This document shows, piece by piece, positions 25,952 through 34,283 of a stretch of 47,220 nucleotides of DNA; position 1 is the first letter of the stretch; each line of letters starts with the position of its first letter. Made by a program: the position numbers and the translations under genes. A model generated the notes under the pieces. That model did not search any database and was not told the origin of the DNA. It saw nothing but the letters and a program-made list of their open reading frames with translations. The stretch is taken from NCBI GenBank assembly GCA_040235375.1, contig JBECKQ010000255.1, positions 1 through 47,220 of the forward strand. Reading direction: 5' to 3'. The DNA is from JBECKQ01 sp040235375. GTDB lineage: Bacteria > Planctomycetota > Phycisphaerae > UBA1845.

Positions 25952-27594
25952 TGCTCTCCTACGAAGGCATCGCGAAGAACTTCCGATTCACCGTCGTGCA
26001 GGTCACCAAGCAGCTCGAGCGAACGCTGCGGCTGCTCGATTCGCCCGATCCCCGGCTGGTCGAGGCCGTCCAGACGGGCGACGACTACATCGACACGCAG
26101 AAGAGTCTGATCGAGAACGAGTGCTTCAAGTTCATCGGCTTCGTCAAGCACCAGGACGAACGGCTGATCGACGCGGTCCGGGCCATCTCCGTCATCACGT
26201 CCAACCTCGAGCGTATCGCCGATCTGACCGTCAACGTGTCGCGGCAGGTGGGTTTTCTCGGCGATACGGCGCTGCTCAAGCGCTTCGATTACAAGGCGTA
26301 CTTTGCCGCGCTGTTCGAGGGGCTCAATCTCATCTCCGACGCGATGTTCGATCGGGACTCGACGCTCGCTTTGCGCATCTGCTACGCCGAGGAGAAGGTG
26401 GACCAGCTCTACGGCGCCGACGTGCAGGTCATTCTGGGCGCGCTGCGGCCCTCGGGTGAGCCGAACCGGCTGGTCACCGTGCTCTTCATCCTGCACTATC
26501 TCGAGCGGATGGGCGACGCCCTGCTGAACATCGGCGAGGCGATTCTCTTCACAATCCTGGGGGAGAAGCTGAAGTTCCGCCAGTTTCGCGTTCTGGAGGA
26601 CGCCGTTGCGGCCACGCCGGACCTGGAGCCCTCGCTGGACGACAAGAACCTGGCGTCGATCTGGGGCACGCGCTCGGGCGTTCGCGTCGGCACCATGGAG
26701 GAGCACAACGGGGATGCCGACAACGAGAAAATCCTGTTCAAGGAAGGGAATCCGGACAAGCTGAACCGCGAGCGCGAGAATCTCCAGCGGTGGGCGGCCA
26801 TCGCCCCGGGCGTGGTGCCGAAAGTGGTCGAATACGAGCAGCGCGACGCGGGCGCCGCCCTGCTTGTTCAGTACCTCGACGGCGCGACCTTTCAGGACAT
26901 CCTGCTCAATGCGGAAACCGACGTTGTTCGCTGCGCGCTCGCCCGCCTGAAGGAGACGCTGCGGCGCGTCTGGACGACCACCAAGCGGCCGGAGCCCGTC
27001 AACGGGCGGTATCTTCAGCAGTTGACGACGCGGCTCGACGACGTCCACCGCCTTCACCCGCACCTGGCGGCCAAGGAGCTGCGCGTCGGGAGTCTGCACG
27101 TCCCGTCGTTTGCCCAGAGGCTCGACATGGCCGCCGACGCCGACGCCGAGCTGGCCGCGCCGTTCTCCGTGTTCATCCACGGCGACTTCAACATCGACAA
27201 CATCATCTACAACCGCGACGCGGACACGCTTCACTTCGTGGACGTGCACCGCTCGTGCGAGATGGATTACGTGCAGGACGCCTCGGTGTTTCTGGTTTCG
27301 ATCTTCCGCCGGCCGGTTTTCGTGCCGCGCATCCGCGTCAATCTCGAGGCCGTTTCGCATGCTTTTCTGCGGTTTCTTCGCAGTTTCGCTGCCGAGGAGG
27401 GCGACGCCACGTTCGAGGCCCGGCTGGCGCTGGGGCTCATTCGCTCGTTCGCCACGTCGACGCGGTTCGAACTGAACCGGCGGTTTGCGAAGCGTATGCA
27501 AGCGCGCGCCGAATTGCTGCTCGACAGGCTGCTGGCGCACAAGGGCCGGCCGTGGGATGCCTTCCGCATGCCCGACGGAGTGCTCGTTTATTGA
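25951..27594 (+). CDS. PhoU-domain protein fused to an APH-like kinase
   Basis: A 547-residue two-part protein. Residues about 1-220 form a PhoU-like all-helical domain with two repeats, each bearing the marker (NLERIADLTVN at 85-95, YLERMGDALLNIGEA at 183-197). Residues about 240-547 resemble aminoglycoside/choline phosphotransferase kinases: an N-lobe segment ILFKEGNPDK, ALLVQYLDG hinge, the catalytic loop HGDFNIDN (410-417, Asp412) and the metal-binding Asp431 in HFVDVHR. PhoU proteins usually signal phosphate status to histidine kinases and the Pst transporter; none is nearby. The fusion suggests a small-molecule or protein kinase controlled by phosphate or metal. It is open 83 codons upstream, but that part overlaps the amphi-Trp gene. 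Confidence 0.88.
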   Translation: MLSYEGIAKNFRFTVVQVTKQLERTLRLLDSPDPRLVEAVQTGDDYIDTQKSLIENECFKFIGFVKHQDERLIDAVRAISVITSNLERIADLTVNVSRQVGFLGDTALLKRFDYKAYFAALFEGLNLISDAMFDRDSTLALRICYAEEKVDQLYGADVQVILGALRPSGEPNRLVTVLFILHYLERMGDALLNIGEAILFTILGEKLKFRQFRVLEDAVAATPDLEPSLDDKNLASIWGTRSGVRVGTMEEHNGDADNEKILFKEGNPDKLNRERENLQRWAAIAPGVVPKVVEYEQRDAGAALLVQYLDGATFQDILLNAETDVVRCALARLKETLRRVWTTTKRPEPVNGRYLQQLTTRLDDVHRLHPHLAAKELRVGSLHVPSFAQRLDMAADADAELAAPFSVFIHGDFNIDNIIYNRDADTLHFVDVHRSCEMDYVQDASVFLVSIFRRPVFVPRIRVNLEAVSHAFLRFLRSFAAEEGDATFEARLALGLIRSFATSTRFELNRRFAKRMQARAELLLDRLLAHKGRPWDAFRMPDGVLVY

Positions 27595-27646
27595 CATTGC
27601 CAGGGGATGCTACGGGCCGACTTCGCGGAACAGGGGACGGGCGACG

Positions 27647-27688
27647 ATGAAACAACCAACGATCGACAACTACCGGAGACCGGCGTGA
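27647..27688 (+). CDS. Possible 13-residue leader peptide overlapping the ATP-grasp start
   Basis: ATG at 27647 opens a 13-codon frame (MKQPTIDNYRRPA) whose TGA shares bases with the GTG start of the next gene (GTGA). AGGGGA lies about nine bases before the ATG. It might couple translation, or be a short substrate peptide, or be chance. Confidence 0.25.
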   Translation: MKQPTIDNYRRPA

Positions 27689-28584
27689 GCGCATCCGCAC
27701 CCGCGATAGGCATCATAGGCGTCGAAAGTCGATGGTCGTCGCGCATGCTCGCCGACGCGGTCGAGAGGCGGACGGGAACCCGGCGCATATTCGACGTCAG
27801 CCGCATCTCCGCGGACCTGGCTGCCGGCCGCGTCTTCTGCAACGGCACGGACCTGGCGCAGATGAACGCTCTCATCGTCAAGAAGCTGGGCGACAGTTAC
27901 AACCGCGACCTGCTCGATCGCCTGGAGGTGCTTCACCTGCTGCACGAGCGCGGCGTTCCGGTGTTCTCGAAACCCGCGTCGATGATGCGGCTGCTGGATC
28001 GGCTGAGCTGCACGGTGACGCTCCGGCTGGGTGACGTGCCCATGCCGGAAACGGTAGTGACGGAGGAGATCGACGTGGCCGCCGACGCGGTGAATCGCTT
28101 CGGCAAGGCGATCCTCAAGCCGCTGTTCACGTCGAAGGCCCGGGGAATGGAAGTGGTGGACGCCGCCCGCGACGATCTCGCCGCCCGGATCGAGGCATTT
28201 CACGCGGCGGGCAACACGGTTCTCTATGTTCAGCGGATGGTCGAGCTGCCGGGGGCGGACCTCGGCCTTGCGTTTCTGGGCGGGGAATACCTTGCCTGTT
28301 ACGCGCGGGTCGCCGGCGGCGCGTCGTGGAAAACAAGCACGAGCGCCGGCGGCAAGTATCAGCCGTACGAGCCGTCGCCGCAGGTCATCGACCTGGCCCA
28401 TCGGGCGCAGGCGCTTTTTGACCTCGATTTCACGTGCGTCGATGTAGGCGAGACGCCGGAGGGGCCGGTGGTGTTCGAAGTTTCGGCGTTCGGCGGGTTT
28501 CGGGGTCTCTGGGAGGCGAATGGCATCAATGCAGCCGAGCACTACGTCGACTACGTCCTCGGCAGGATCGGGCATGGTGGATAG
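27685..28584 (+). CDS. GAK system ATP-grasp enzyme (RimK-like)
   Basis: A 299-residue ATP-grasp ligase from GTG at 27685, preceded by CGGAGA. Motifs: N-terminal PAIGIIGVESRWSS, VPVFSKPASMMRLLDRLSC (92-110), the ATP-lysine block AILKPLFTSKARGMEVV (142-158, Lys145), the linker MVELPGADLGLAFLGG and the metal-binding FEVSAFGGFRG (264-274) in place of the usual FEVN. RimK-type enzymes add amino acids to a protein or small acceptor. The gap from the previous stop is 90 bases and contains a 13-codon ORF. The product overlaps the kinase gene by 11 bases. An earlier ATG at 27607 is possible but has a poor ribosome binding site. Confidence 0.9.
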   Translation: MSASAPAIGIIGVESRWSSRMLADAVERRTGTRRIFDVSRISADLAAGRVFCNGTDLAQMNALIVKKLGDSYNRDLLDRLEVLHLLHERGVPVFSKPASMMRLLDRLSCTVTLRLGDVPMPETVVTEEIDVAADAVNRFGKAILKPLFTSKARGMEVVDAARDDLAARIEAFHAAGNTVLYVQRMVELPGADLGLAFLGGEYLACYARVAGGASWKTSTSAGGKYQPYEPSPQVIDLAHRAQALFDLDFTCVDVGETPEGPVVFEVSAFGGFRGLWEANGINAAEHYVDYVLGRIGHGG

Positions 28585-29665
28585 CGCGACATCGTTGCAC
28601 GTGCTGGCCGATCCGTTGGTTGCCCGGCCGATCGCGCGATCGCTGCACCTGCGCTGCGCCGGGCTGGCAATCGCAGTGAGCTCCGATTCGCACGCCGTCA
28701 TGGATGCGCTCGAGCATTATTATCGAGAGTTTACCGACAGCCAGCCGCCGGAGCCGCAAGTTCGCGTGGTGGTGCTGGAGGCGCCGGCGCCGGACATGGA
28801 TTTGCCGTTCGCCGCGTATCCGCCCGGTCCGGGCAAGACGGTTATCAAGGACGAGTACGTCGATTTCCCCGACGGCCGGGTGCTTCGTAAACGGCTCACC
28901 GGCGTGCATTTCCTGTTCGGCCCGGACGTGAACGTGGCCATCGGCCCCTGCATGGACAACCTCAATCAGGTCATCAACTTCATCAACAATCGCTACACGC
29001 AATGGCATCTCGACCGCGGCTGGCTGCTGTGTCACTGCGCGGCGGTGGCGCGCGGTGACCGCGGGATCGCGATCGCGGGGCTGCCCGGCCGGGGCAAGTC
29101 CACGCTGGCGCTCGAGCTGCTCGAGCGGGGCGTCAATTTCGTGAGCAACGACCGGCTGATGATTCGCCGCGAGGGCGGCGAGCTGTCCATGCTCGGCGTC
29201 CCCAAGTTCCCCCGCGTCAATCCGGGCACGATCCTGAGCAGCGACCGCCTGGCAAGGCTGCTGTCGCCCGAGGAGCGCCGGCGTTTCGAAGGCCTGTCGC
29301 GGCATCGGTTGTGGCATACGGAACACAAGTTCGACGTGGACATTGCCGAGTTCTTCGGGCCGGATCGGATGCAGTTGGTCGCCCCGCTCGCCGCCATCGT
29401 CGTGCTCAGTTGGACGCCGGGTGATCGCGCGTCCGATGCGTCGGGCGCCGACCCTCGGGAGGCCGATCTGCGCCGCCGGCCCGATCTTCTGACCGCGTTG
29501 ATCAAATCGCCGGGCGTTCACTACTACGCGCCCCCTTCGGCGCCGCCGGACCTTTCGAACAGCGTCTACGTTGATTGCATCGGCGACTGTCCGGTTGTCG
29601 AGATGGCCGGCCGGCCTGACTTTCATGCCGCTACGTCTGTCTGCCTTTCGCTGCTCGATGCCTGA
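28574..29665 (+). CDS. HprK-related kinase (GAK system, B type)
   Basis: A 363-residue protein. Its ATG lies 11 bases inside the ATP-grasp gene. The C-terminal half carries a Walker A motif GLPGRGKS (169-176) followed by TLALELLERG, the SNDRLMI segment (191-197, Asp193) that parallels the acidic block of HPr kinase, and HCAAVARGD just before the P-loop. The N-terminal half (about 1-145) is family-specific, with NLNQVINFINNRYTQWHL. HprK/P enzymes phosphorylate a serine on HPr; relatives like this one occur without HPr, and their substrate is not known to me. No HPr gene is in the window. Five bases separate its stop from the convergent nfo. Confidence 0.88.
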   Translation: MVDSATSLHVLADPLVARPIARSLHLRCAGLAIAVSSDSHAVMDALEHYYREFTDSQPPEPQVRVVVLEAPAPDMDLPFAAYPPGPGKTVIKDEYVDFPDGRVLRKRLTGVHFLFGPDVNVAIGPCMDNLNQVINFINNRYTQWHLDRGWLLCHCAAVARGDRGIAIAGLPGRGKSTLALELLERGVNFVSNDRLMIRREGGELSMLGVPKFPRVNPGTILSSDRLARLLSPEERRRFEGLSRHRLWHTEHKFDVDIAEFFGPDRMQLVAPLAAIVVLSWTPGDRASDASGADPREADLRRRPDLLTALIKSPGVHYYAPPSAPPDLSNSVYVDCIGDCPVVEMAGRPDFHAATSVCLSLLDA

Positions 29666-29670
29666 CGCAA

Positions 29671-30555
29671 TCACTTCCCACGCGCCAGGCGGCGCAGCTT
29701 GCGCAGGTTCAGGGTGTCGAACTCGACACCGCGGTCGTCGGTCCCCTTCGGCGTCTCCAGGATCTTCGGGATTGAAGCGAGGCGCGCGTCGGTGACGACG
29801 TGGCGGAAGCCGGCCAGGCCGATCTTGCCCTTGCCGATGTGCTCGTGGCGATCCACCCGGCTGCCGCAGGGCGTCTTCGAGTCGTTCATGTGAATGCATT
29901 TGATGTTGCGGAGCGTGACTTGGCGGCGCAGGAGATCGATCGTCTGCGCGTATTCGTCCGGCTTGCGAATGTCATATCCCGCGGCGAACAGGTGGCAGGT
30001 GTCCAGGCAGACGCCGAGGCGATCCGGGTCGCGCGCGTCGCCCAGGATGCGGCCCAAATGCGCGATGTCGCAGCCGACGGAGCTTCCCTGGCCGGCGGTC
30101 GTCTCGAGCAGTATCTGCACGCGGACGCCGGCCGTGGCGCCGTGCACTTCGTCGAGGGCGCGGGCGATCCGGGCGATGCCCGCGTCGATCCCCTCGCCCA
30201 TGTGCGCGCCGGGATGCATGACCAGCCCGCGGATGCCCAGCGCTTCGCAACGTTCGATCTCGTCGGTGATCGCCCGCTTACTCCGCTCCCACATCGCTCT
30301 CGCCGGCGACGCCAGGTTGATCAGGTATCCCGCGTGGGCGATGACCGGCCGGATGCCGGCCGTGCGCCGGGCGGAGCGGTAGGCGCGAATCGCCTCCTCC
30401 GTCAGGGGCGCGGCGAACCACTGCTTCTGGTTCTTGACGAATATCTGCAGGCAATCGCAGCGCAGGTTCGCGCCGCGCGGGAAGGCTTCGTGCAGCCCGC
30501 CCGCGGTGGACATGTGCGCGCCGAAGCGCTGTCTGGCCAGCCGGTCGACCTTCAC
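29671..30555 (-). CDS. nfo: Endonuclease IV
   Basis: A 294-residue zinc-dependent AP endonuclease that cuts 5' to abasic sites in DNA repair. Zinc-ligand blocks of the AP2EC TIM barrel are clear: GAHMSTAGGLHEA (12-24), IAHAGYLINLASP, MHPGAHMGEG, ILLETTAGQGSSVG, VCLDTCHLFAAGYD, IHMNDSKTPCGSRVDRHEHIGKG and IPKILETPKG near the end. Length is normal. A YjbQ-family gene upstream on the same strand ends seven bases before it, so the two form a short operon. Confidence 0.97.
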   Translation of the reverse strand: MKVDRLARQRFGAHMSTAGGLHEAFPRGANLRCDCLQIFVKNQKQWFAAPLTEEAIRAYRSARRTAGIRPVIAHAGYLINLASPARAMWERSKRAITDEIERCEALGIRGLVMHPGAHMGEGIDAGIARIARALDEVHGATAGVRVQILLETTAGQGSSVGCDIAHLGRILGDARDPDRLGVCLDTCHLFAAGYDIRKPDEYAQTIDLLRRQVTLRNIKCIHMNDSKTPCGSRVDRHEHIGKGKIGLAGFRHVVTDARLASIPKILETPKGTDDRGVEFDTLNLRKLRRLARGK

Positions 30556-30561
30556 CGCCGC

Positions 30562-30981
30562 TTATTCTCCGATGATCTTGACGAGGACGCGTTTGCGGCG
30601 GCGACCGTCGAACTCGCCGTAGAATATCTGCTCCCAGGGGCCGAAATCGAGCGTACCGTCAGTGACAGCAACTGTCACTTCCCGGCCCATGACCTGCCGC
30701 TTGAGGTGGGCGTCGGCGTTGTCCTCGCCGGTGTTATTGTGGCGGTACTGGCTGATCGGTTCGTGCGGGGCAAGACCCTCGAGCCACTTTTCGTAGTCGG
30801 CGTGGAGGCCCTTTTCGTCGTCGTTGATGAAGACGCTCGCGGTGATGTGCATCGCGTTCACCAGGCACAAGCCTTCGCGGATGCCACTGGCGGCCAGGGC
30901 CTCCTCGACGTCCGGCGTGATGTTGATGAACGCTCGGCGCGAGGGTACTTCGAACCACAGCTCCTTGCGGAATGACTTCAT
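30562..30981 (-). CDS. YjbQ/UPF0047 family protein
   Basis: A 139-residue protein of the YjbQ family, which in E. coli has a weak thiamine-phosphate synthase activity; its true role is open. Signature blocks: AMHITASVFINDDE (43-56), YRHNNTGEDNADAHLKRQV and EVTVAVTDGTLDFGPWEQIFYGEFDG. The His of the first block, His in YRHN and His of DAHLK are the expected metal ligands. It is likely trimeric. It lies seven bases before nfo on the same strand. Confidence 0.93.
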   Translation of the reverse strand: MKSFRKELWFEVPSRRAFINITPDVEEALAASGIREGLCLVNAMHITASVFINDDEKGLHADYEKWLEGLAPHEPISQYRHNNTGEDNADAHLKRQVMGREVTVAVTDGTLDFGPWEQIFYGEFDGRRRKRVLVKIIGE

Positions 30982-31082
30982 GAGCGGTCTCCCGTGTTGC
31001 GGATCAGGCCGCGGCCCGGTCGTCGTTGCGGTATCTTAGTTGCCGGCGTGCGGTGTGCCCAAAGGTGCCCGGATACGAGTCG

Positions 31083-31688
31083 CTAGAGGCCGCGCAGCAG
31101 GAGCGACAGTTGCAGCCCCAGGGCGTTGGCAATCCGCGCCAACGCCCACAGCGACGCGGCGTTCTTGCCGAGCTCGACCTGGGAAAGCTGCGAGGTCGTC
31201 AGGTCGGATCGATCCGAGACCTGCCGAAGTGTCAGGTTCTGGCGAAGGCGCTCAGCCCGGATGCGCTGGCCGATCAGCCGGTTCAGGTCGGCTTCTGCGC
31301 GATAGATCAGGCCCAGCTTGTGACAGGCGCGCTCGACAGAGGCGAGAAGCTGGTCGCGGTCGAAGGGCTTGGCGATGTAGTCGCAGGTGCCGGAGCGCAT
31401 GCTCGCCGTGGCGGTTTCGAGCGTCGGGTAGGCGGTAACGACGATGCAGCAGACCCGATCGTCGATGGCCTTGAGGCGCTGGACGACCTGGATGCCGTCC
31501 ATCCCCGGCATGCGCAGATCGATCACCGCGATCTGCACCGACTCGGCCTCGGCGGCTTCAATCGCGTCGGCGGGCTCGGTGAAGACGATCGGCTTGTAGC
31601 CGGCCTCGGCCAGGATTCCCCCGACCATTTCGCTGATCGCGGGATCGTCGTCGAGGACGAGGACTTTGATGTGATGGCGGACGCTCAT
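31083..31688 (-). CDS. Response regulator receiver domain fused to XRE helix-turn-helix
   Basis: A 201-residue regulator. Receiver domain 1-125: acidic pocket DDD (13-15), phosphoacceptor Asp57 in VIDLRMPGMDG, Thr85 in VVTAYPT and Lys107 in IAKPFD. After a helix comes an XRE/Cro-type HTH (about 142-197: GQRIRAERLRQNLTLRQVSDRSDLTTSQLSQVELGKNAASLWALARIANALG). Most response regulators use OmpR, NarL or NtrC outputs, so XRE is uncommon. No histidine kinase gene is near. The promoter upstream has two GATGTAA repeats 21 bp apart around its -10 box, so it may control itself. Confidence 0.93.
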   Translation of the reverse strand: MSVRHHIKVLVLDDDPAISEMVGGILAEAGYKPIVFTEPADAIEAAEAESVQIAVIDLRMPGMDGIQVVQRLKAIDDRVCCIVVTAYPTLETATASMRSGTCDYIAKPFDRDQLLASVERACHKLGLIYRAEADLNRLIGQRIRAERLRQNLTLRQVSDRSDLTTSQLSQVELGKNAASLWALARIANALGLQLSLLLRGL

Positions 31689-31765
31689 CGACCCTGCGCT
31701 CCATTTGGCTTTTCGGACCCCGGCGGGGCGTTATCTTCGGTCGGCAGCTTCAATATTCAACTACT

Positions 31766-31793
31766 GATGTAACCGCTTAAATTGTAGATGTAA
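31766..31793. promoter_or_regulatory. Two GATGTAA direct repeats, candidate operator
   Basis: GATGTAA at 31766-31772 and 31787-31793, centre spacing 21 bp, two helical turns, so both face the same side of DNA. One lies in the -35/-10 spacer of the predicted regulator promoter and the other near its transcription start. The flanks are AT-rich in a GC-rich genome. Confidence 0.4.
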
Positions 31794-31808
31794 TTCCGCG
31801 ATTGTCCA
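31781..31808 (-). promoter_or_regulatory. Predicted promoter of the receiver-XRE gene
   Basis: Minus strand: TGGACA (31808-31803), 16-base spacer, TACAAT (31786-31781). Each box matches consensus at five of six. The -35 box overlaps the ATG proposed for the divergent HEAT-repeat gene. Confidence 0.5.
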
Positions 31809-33796
31809 TGTACACGGATCAGCGGGCTCTTGCGCCTCATGACGGGCGGCTGATCGCAAGGCGCGGCCGGCGGGCCTCCGATATACCTCAGGTCATGACG
31901 ACTGACGCCCATTCCCTGCCCGCAGTGTACGCCGCGCTGCTCAATACCGAGAATCGCGCGGCGGATACGGCATTGGCCACGGCACTGCCGGAGGTCGAGC
32001 CGGAAGTTCAGCCGCAGGTTGTGGAGATGCTGATCGAGCGGGACAACGAACGGGCGCTCGCCCAGGTCGCCGCTGCGTACGCGTCGTACGACCTGCATCT
32101 GCGCGGTCTGGTTGCGGCGCGTGGCGATCGATTTAGCGGCGGTCTTCGCCGGTGCATTACGGGTCCGAGCATCGAGGTTCGCGAATCGGCCATCGAGCTC
32201 ATCCGCGACTGCGGGGATTGCCGGCTGGCCTACCTGCTGGCGGAAGCGCTGGCGCAGCCGTGCCGGCGCACGGTGCAGCGTGCCGCGGAGACGCTGCTTT
32301 CGTTGACGGAGCGAGCGATTCGGGGTTCGACGCTGCCGGTAACGACGCGGGCCGGCGTGCCGCACTGCCCTGTCGCCGTGCTGATCGGCGCGGTGCGGCA
32401 GGGGTTGCGCAACTGGCCGTTGCACTATCGGATGGAGGTGGTGCGCGCGGCGGCTCTGCTGAGCGCGTACGTCGAGGACGCGATTCTTGAGGCGGTGGCC
32501 GATCCGCGCCGGAAGGTCGCCCGATCGTTCGACAACCTGATTCGATCGTCGCAGGACCCGTTGATGTCGGCGCTTGTGCTTGCTTCGTTGCGTGCGCGGG
32601 AGCTTCGAGAGGCGGCCTGCAGGAATCTTGGCCGGCCGCACGATCCGGCGGTGGTTAACGCGTATATCGACGCGGCGTGGATGCTGGCGGACAACCGCAT
32701 TCGTGTGGCTTGCGCCCGCGTCCGGTCGCTTGGCGCGCTCGAGCATGCCGTGCCGGCTTCGGAACATGCGCCGAGGCGGGCGCGCGGCCTGGTCAGGCTG
32801 CTGACTTTCTGCAAGCTGGGGCACGCGCGTCGGGCGGATTTGCTGCGCTCCATCATTCAGAGCGGCTCGCCCGCGGCGTCACGTGCGGCGATCTGGTCGC
32901 TCGTCGAGAATCCATTCGAAGGCAGCGGCGAACTGCTGCAATCCGTCGCGGCGCGACAGGACGGGCCGCTCGCCCGGGTCGCCCGATTGGAGCTGATCCG
33001 CCGTGCGGGAGGGCGATTCGCGACGGCGGACATGCCGCCGGCGGTGGCCTGCGACGCGGCGACCGCATCGCCGGTGGGCGCCGGCGGTTCGCGCCAGGCG
33101 TTCGAGATGTACTGGCGCGAATTTGATTCGCTGGCCATCGCGGATCGCGTGGCCATCGGGCATGCCATCGTCGAGTCGACGCCTTCGTTTACCGTCATGC
33201 TTGAACGGCAGTTCGCCGCCCCGGCGGCGCCCGATCGTCTGCGGGCCGTTCGCGTTGTGCGCGAGCTCGAGCTGGTGCGGCAGTTCGAGGATCAGGTCTA
33301 CGCGGCGGCGCGCGACGCCGACCACGTCGTGCGCAGCATGGCGGTCAGCCTGCTCGGCGAACTGGATACGCCCGTCGCCCGCCGGATTCTGCGGGAAGCG
33401 CTGAGCGATTCGGACGATCGCGTGCAAGCCAACGCCGTCGAGGTGCTGGCCCGGCTGGATGTCGAAGACAAGCGCGAGCAGCTTGCCGCGAAGCTGCGCG
33501 CGTCGAACAGCAGAGTCCGCGGTAATGCAGTGAAGGCGCTATTGGACATGCGCGTGCGCGACGGCGCCGTACGACTGGTCGAGATGCTGGTCAGCGAGCG
33601 CGGCGCGGACCGACTGACCGCGCTCTGGGTCGTCGAGCGGCTCAACATGGCGGGCCTCGCGGAGCGCATCGCGACGATGGCCGAGTCCGACCCTGATCCG
33701 CGCGTGCGGCGACGCGCTCGCCGCCTGCTGGAGCAGATCGGCATCAGCACGACAGCGGCGGTATCCGGGCGCCTGATGGAGACGGCACAATCATGA
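31808..33796 (+). CDS. HEAT-repeat protein
   Basis: About 662 residues, no signal peptide. The whole length is alpha-alpha repeats. The clearest HEAT-like units are near the C-terminus: ADHVVRSMAVSLLGEL, RVQANAVEVLARLD, RVRGNAVKALLDM and DPRVRRRARRLLEQIG. Such solenoids bind partner proteins. Start uncertain: ATG 31808 has no ribosome binding site and its codon overlaps the promoter of the divergent gene; an in-frame ATG at 31895 is an alternative. The last codons overlap the ATG of the next gene (ATGA), so the two are coupled and probably work together. Confidence 0.85.
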   Translation: MYTDQRALAPHDGRLIARRGRRASDIPQVMTTDAHSLPAVYAALLNTENRAADTALATALPEVEPEVQPQVVEMLIERDNERALAQVAAAYASYDLHLRGLVAARGDRFSGGLRRCITGPSIEVRESAIELIRDCGDCRLAYLLAEALAQPCRRTVQRAAETLLSLTERAIRGSTLPVTTRAGVPHCPVAVLIGAVRQGLRNWPLHYRMEVVRAAALLSAYVEDAILEAVADPRRKVARSFDNLIRSSQDPLMSALVLASLRARELREAACRNLGRPHDPAVVNAYIDAAWMLADNRIRVACARVRSLGALEHAVPASEHAPRRARGLVRLLTFCKLGHARRADLLRSIIQSGSPAASRAAIWSLVENPFEGSGELLQSVAARQDGPLARVARLELIRRAGGRFATADMPPAVACDAATASPVGAGGSRQAFEMYWREFDSLAIADRVAIGHAIVESTPSFTVMLERQFAAPAAPDRLRAVRVVRELELVRQFEDQVYAAARDADHVVRSMAVSLLGELDTPVARRILREALSDSDDRVQANAVEVLARLDVEDKREQLAAKLRASNSRVRGNAVKALLDMRVRDGAVRLVEMLVSERGADRLTALWVVERLNMAGLAERIATMAESDPDPRVRRRARRLLEQIGISTTAAVSGRLMETAQS

Positions 33797-34251
33797 TCCT
33801 GGGACAAACGCAGACTACGGCGCTCGACCGGCTGAACGGCATCCACAGGCACTTTGCAGAGGGCGGCTCCGCCGGCGGAATACTCTGGGTGGTGGCGCTG
33901 ATCGTCGCCATAGTGATCGTCGCGGCGCTCGTCGCGAAGTTCGCGGCGCATCTTCGGCAGCGGCGGAGCGAGAATCCCCGAGTTCTGTTCCTCGATCTTC
34001 TTGAAGAAGTGCCGCTGAGCGTCGCTCAGCGCGAGCTTCTGCGGAAGATCGCCGCCTTCGATCGCCTCCCCAATCCGGCGGTGATTCTGCTGAGCCGGCC
34101 GGCGTTCGTGCGATCGGCCGAGCGCTGGCTCTCCCGTCGCACGAATATACAGTTGGAGGAGGAGATCAAGGAGCTGCAGCGAGTCCTCTTCGACAACCCG
34201 CACGCCGACCTGTCGCGCCGATCGGACGGTGTTGCGGCACACAGCTCCTAG
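33793..34251 (+). CDS. Single-pass membrane protein, unrecognised
   Basis: A 152-residue product. A hydrophobic segment (about 27-50, GGILWVVALIVAIVIVAALVAKF) is followed by basic residues and a helical cytoplasmic part with VPLSVAQRELLRKIAAFDRLPNPAVILLSRPAFVRSAERWL. The ATG overlaps the HEAT-protein stop by four bases. The order suggests a membrane anchor for the HEAT protein. I do not recognise a family. Confidence 0.82.
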   Translation: MILGQTQTTALDRLNGIHRHFAEGGSAGGILWVVALIVAIVIVAALVAKFAAHLRQRRSENPRVLFLDLLEEVPLSVAQRELLRKIAAFDRLPNPAVILLSRPAFVRSAERWLSRRTNIQLEEEIKELQRVLFDNPHADLSRRSDGVAAHSS

Positions 34252-34283
34252 TGGCATTCGCAATTAGCAGATCGCGGCGGGTT

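Noticed and set aside
24430..27597. 1055-codon open frame antisense to the GAK-type cluster
   Set aside because: It spans three well-supported genes in the other direction and shows no protein family.
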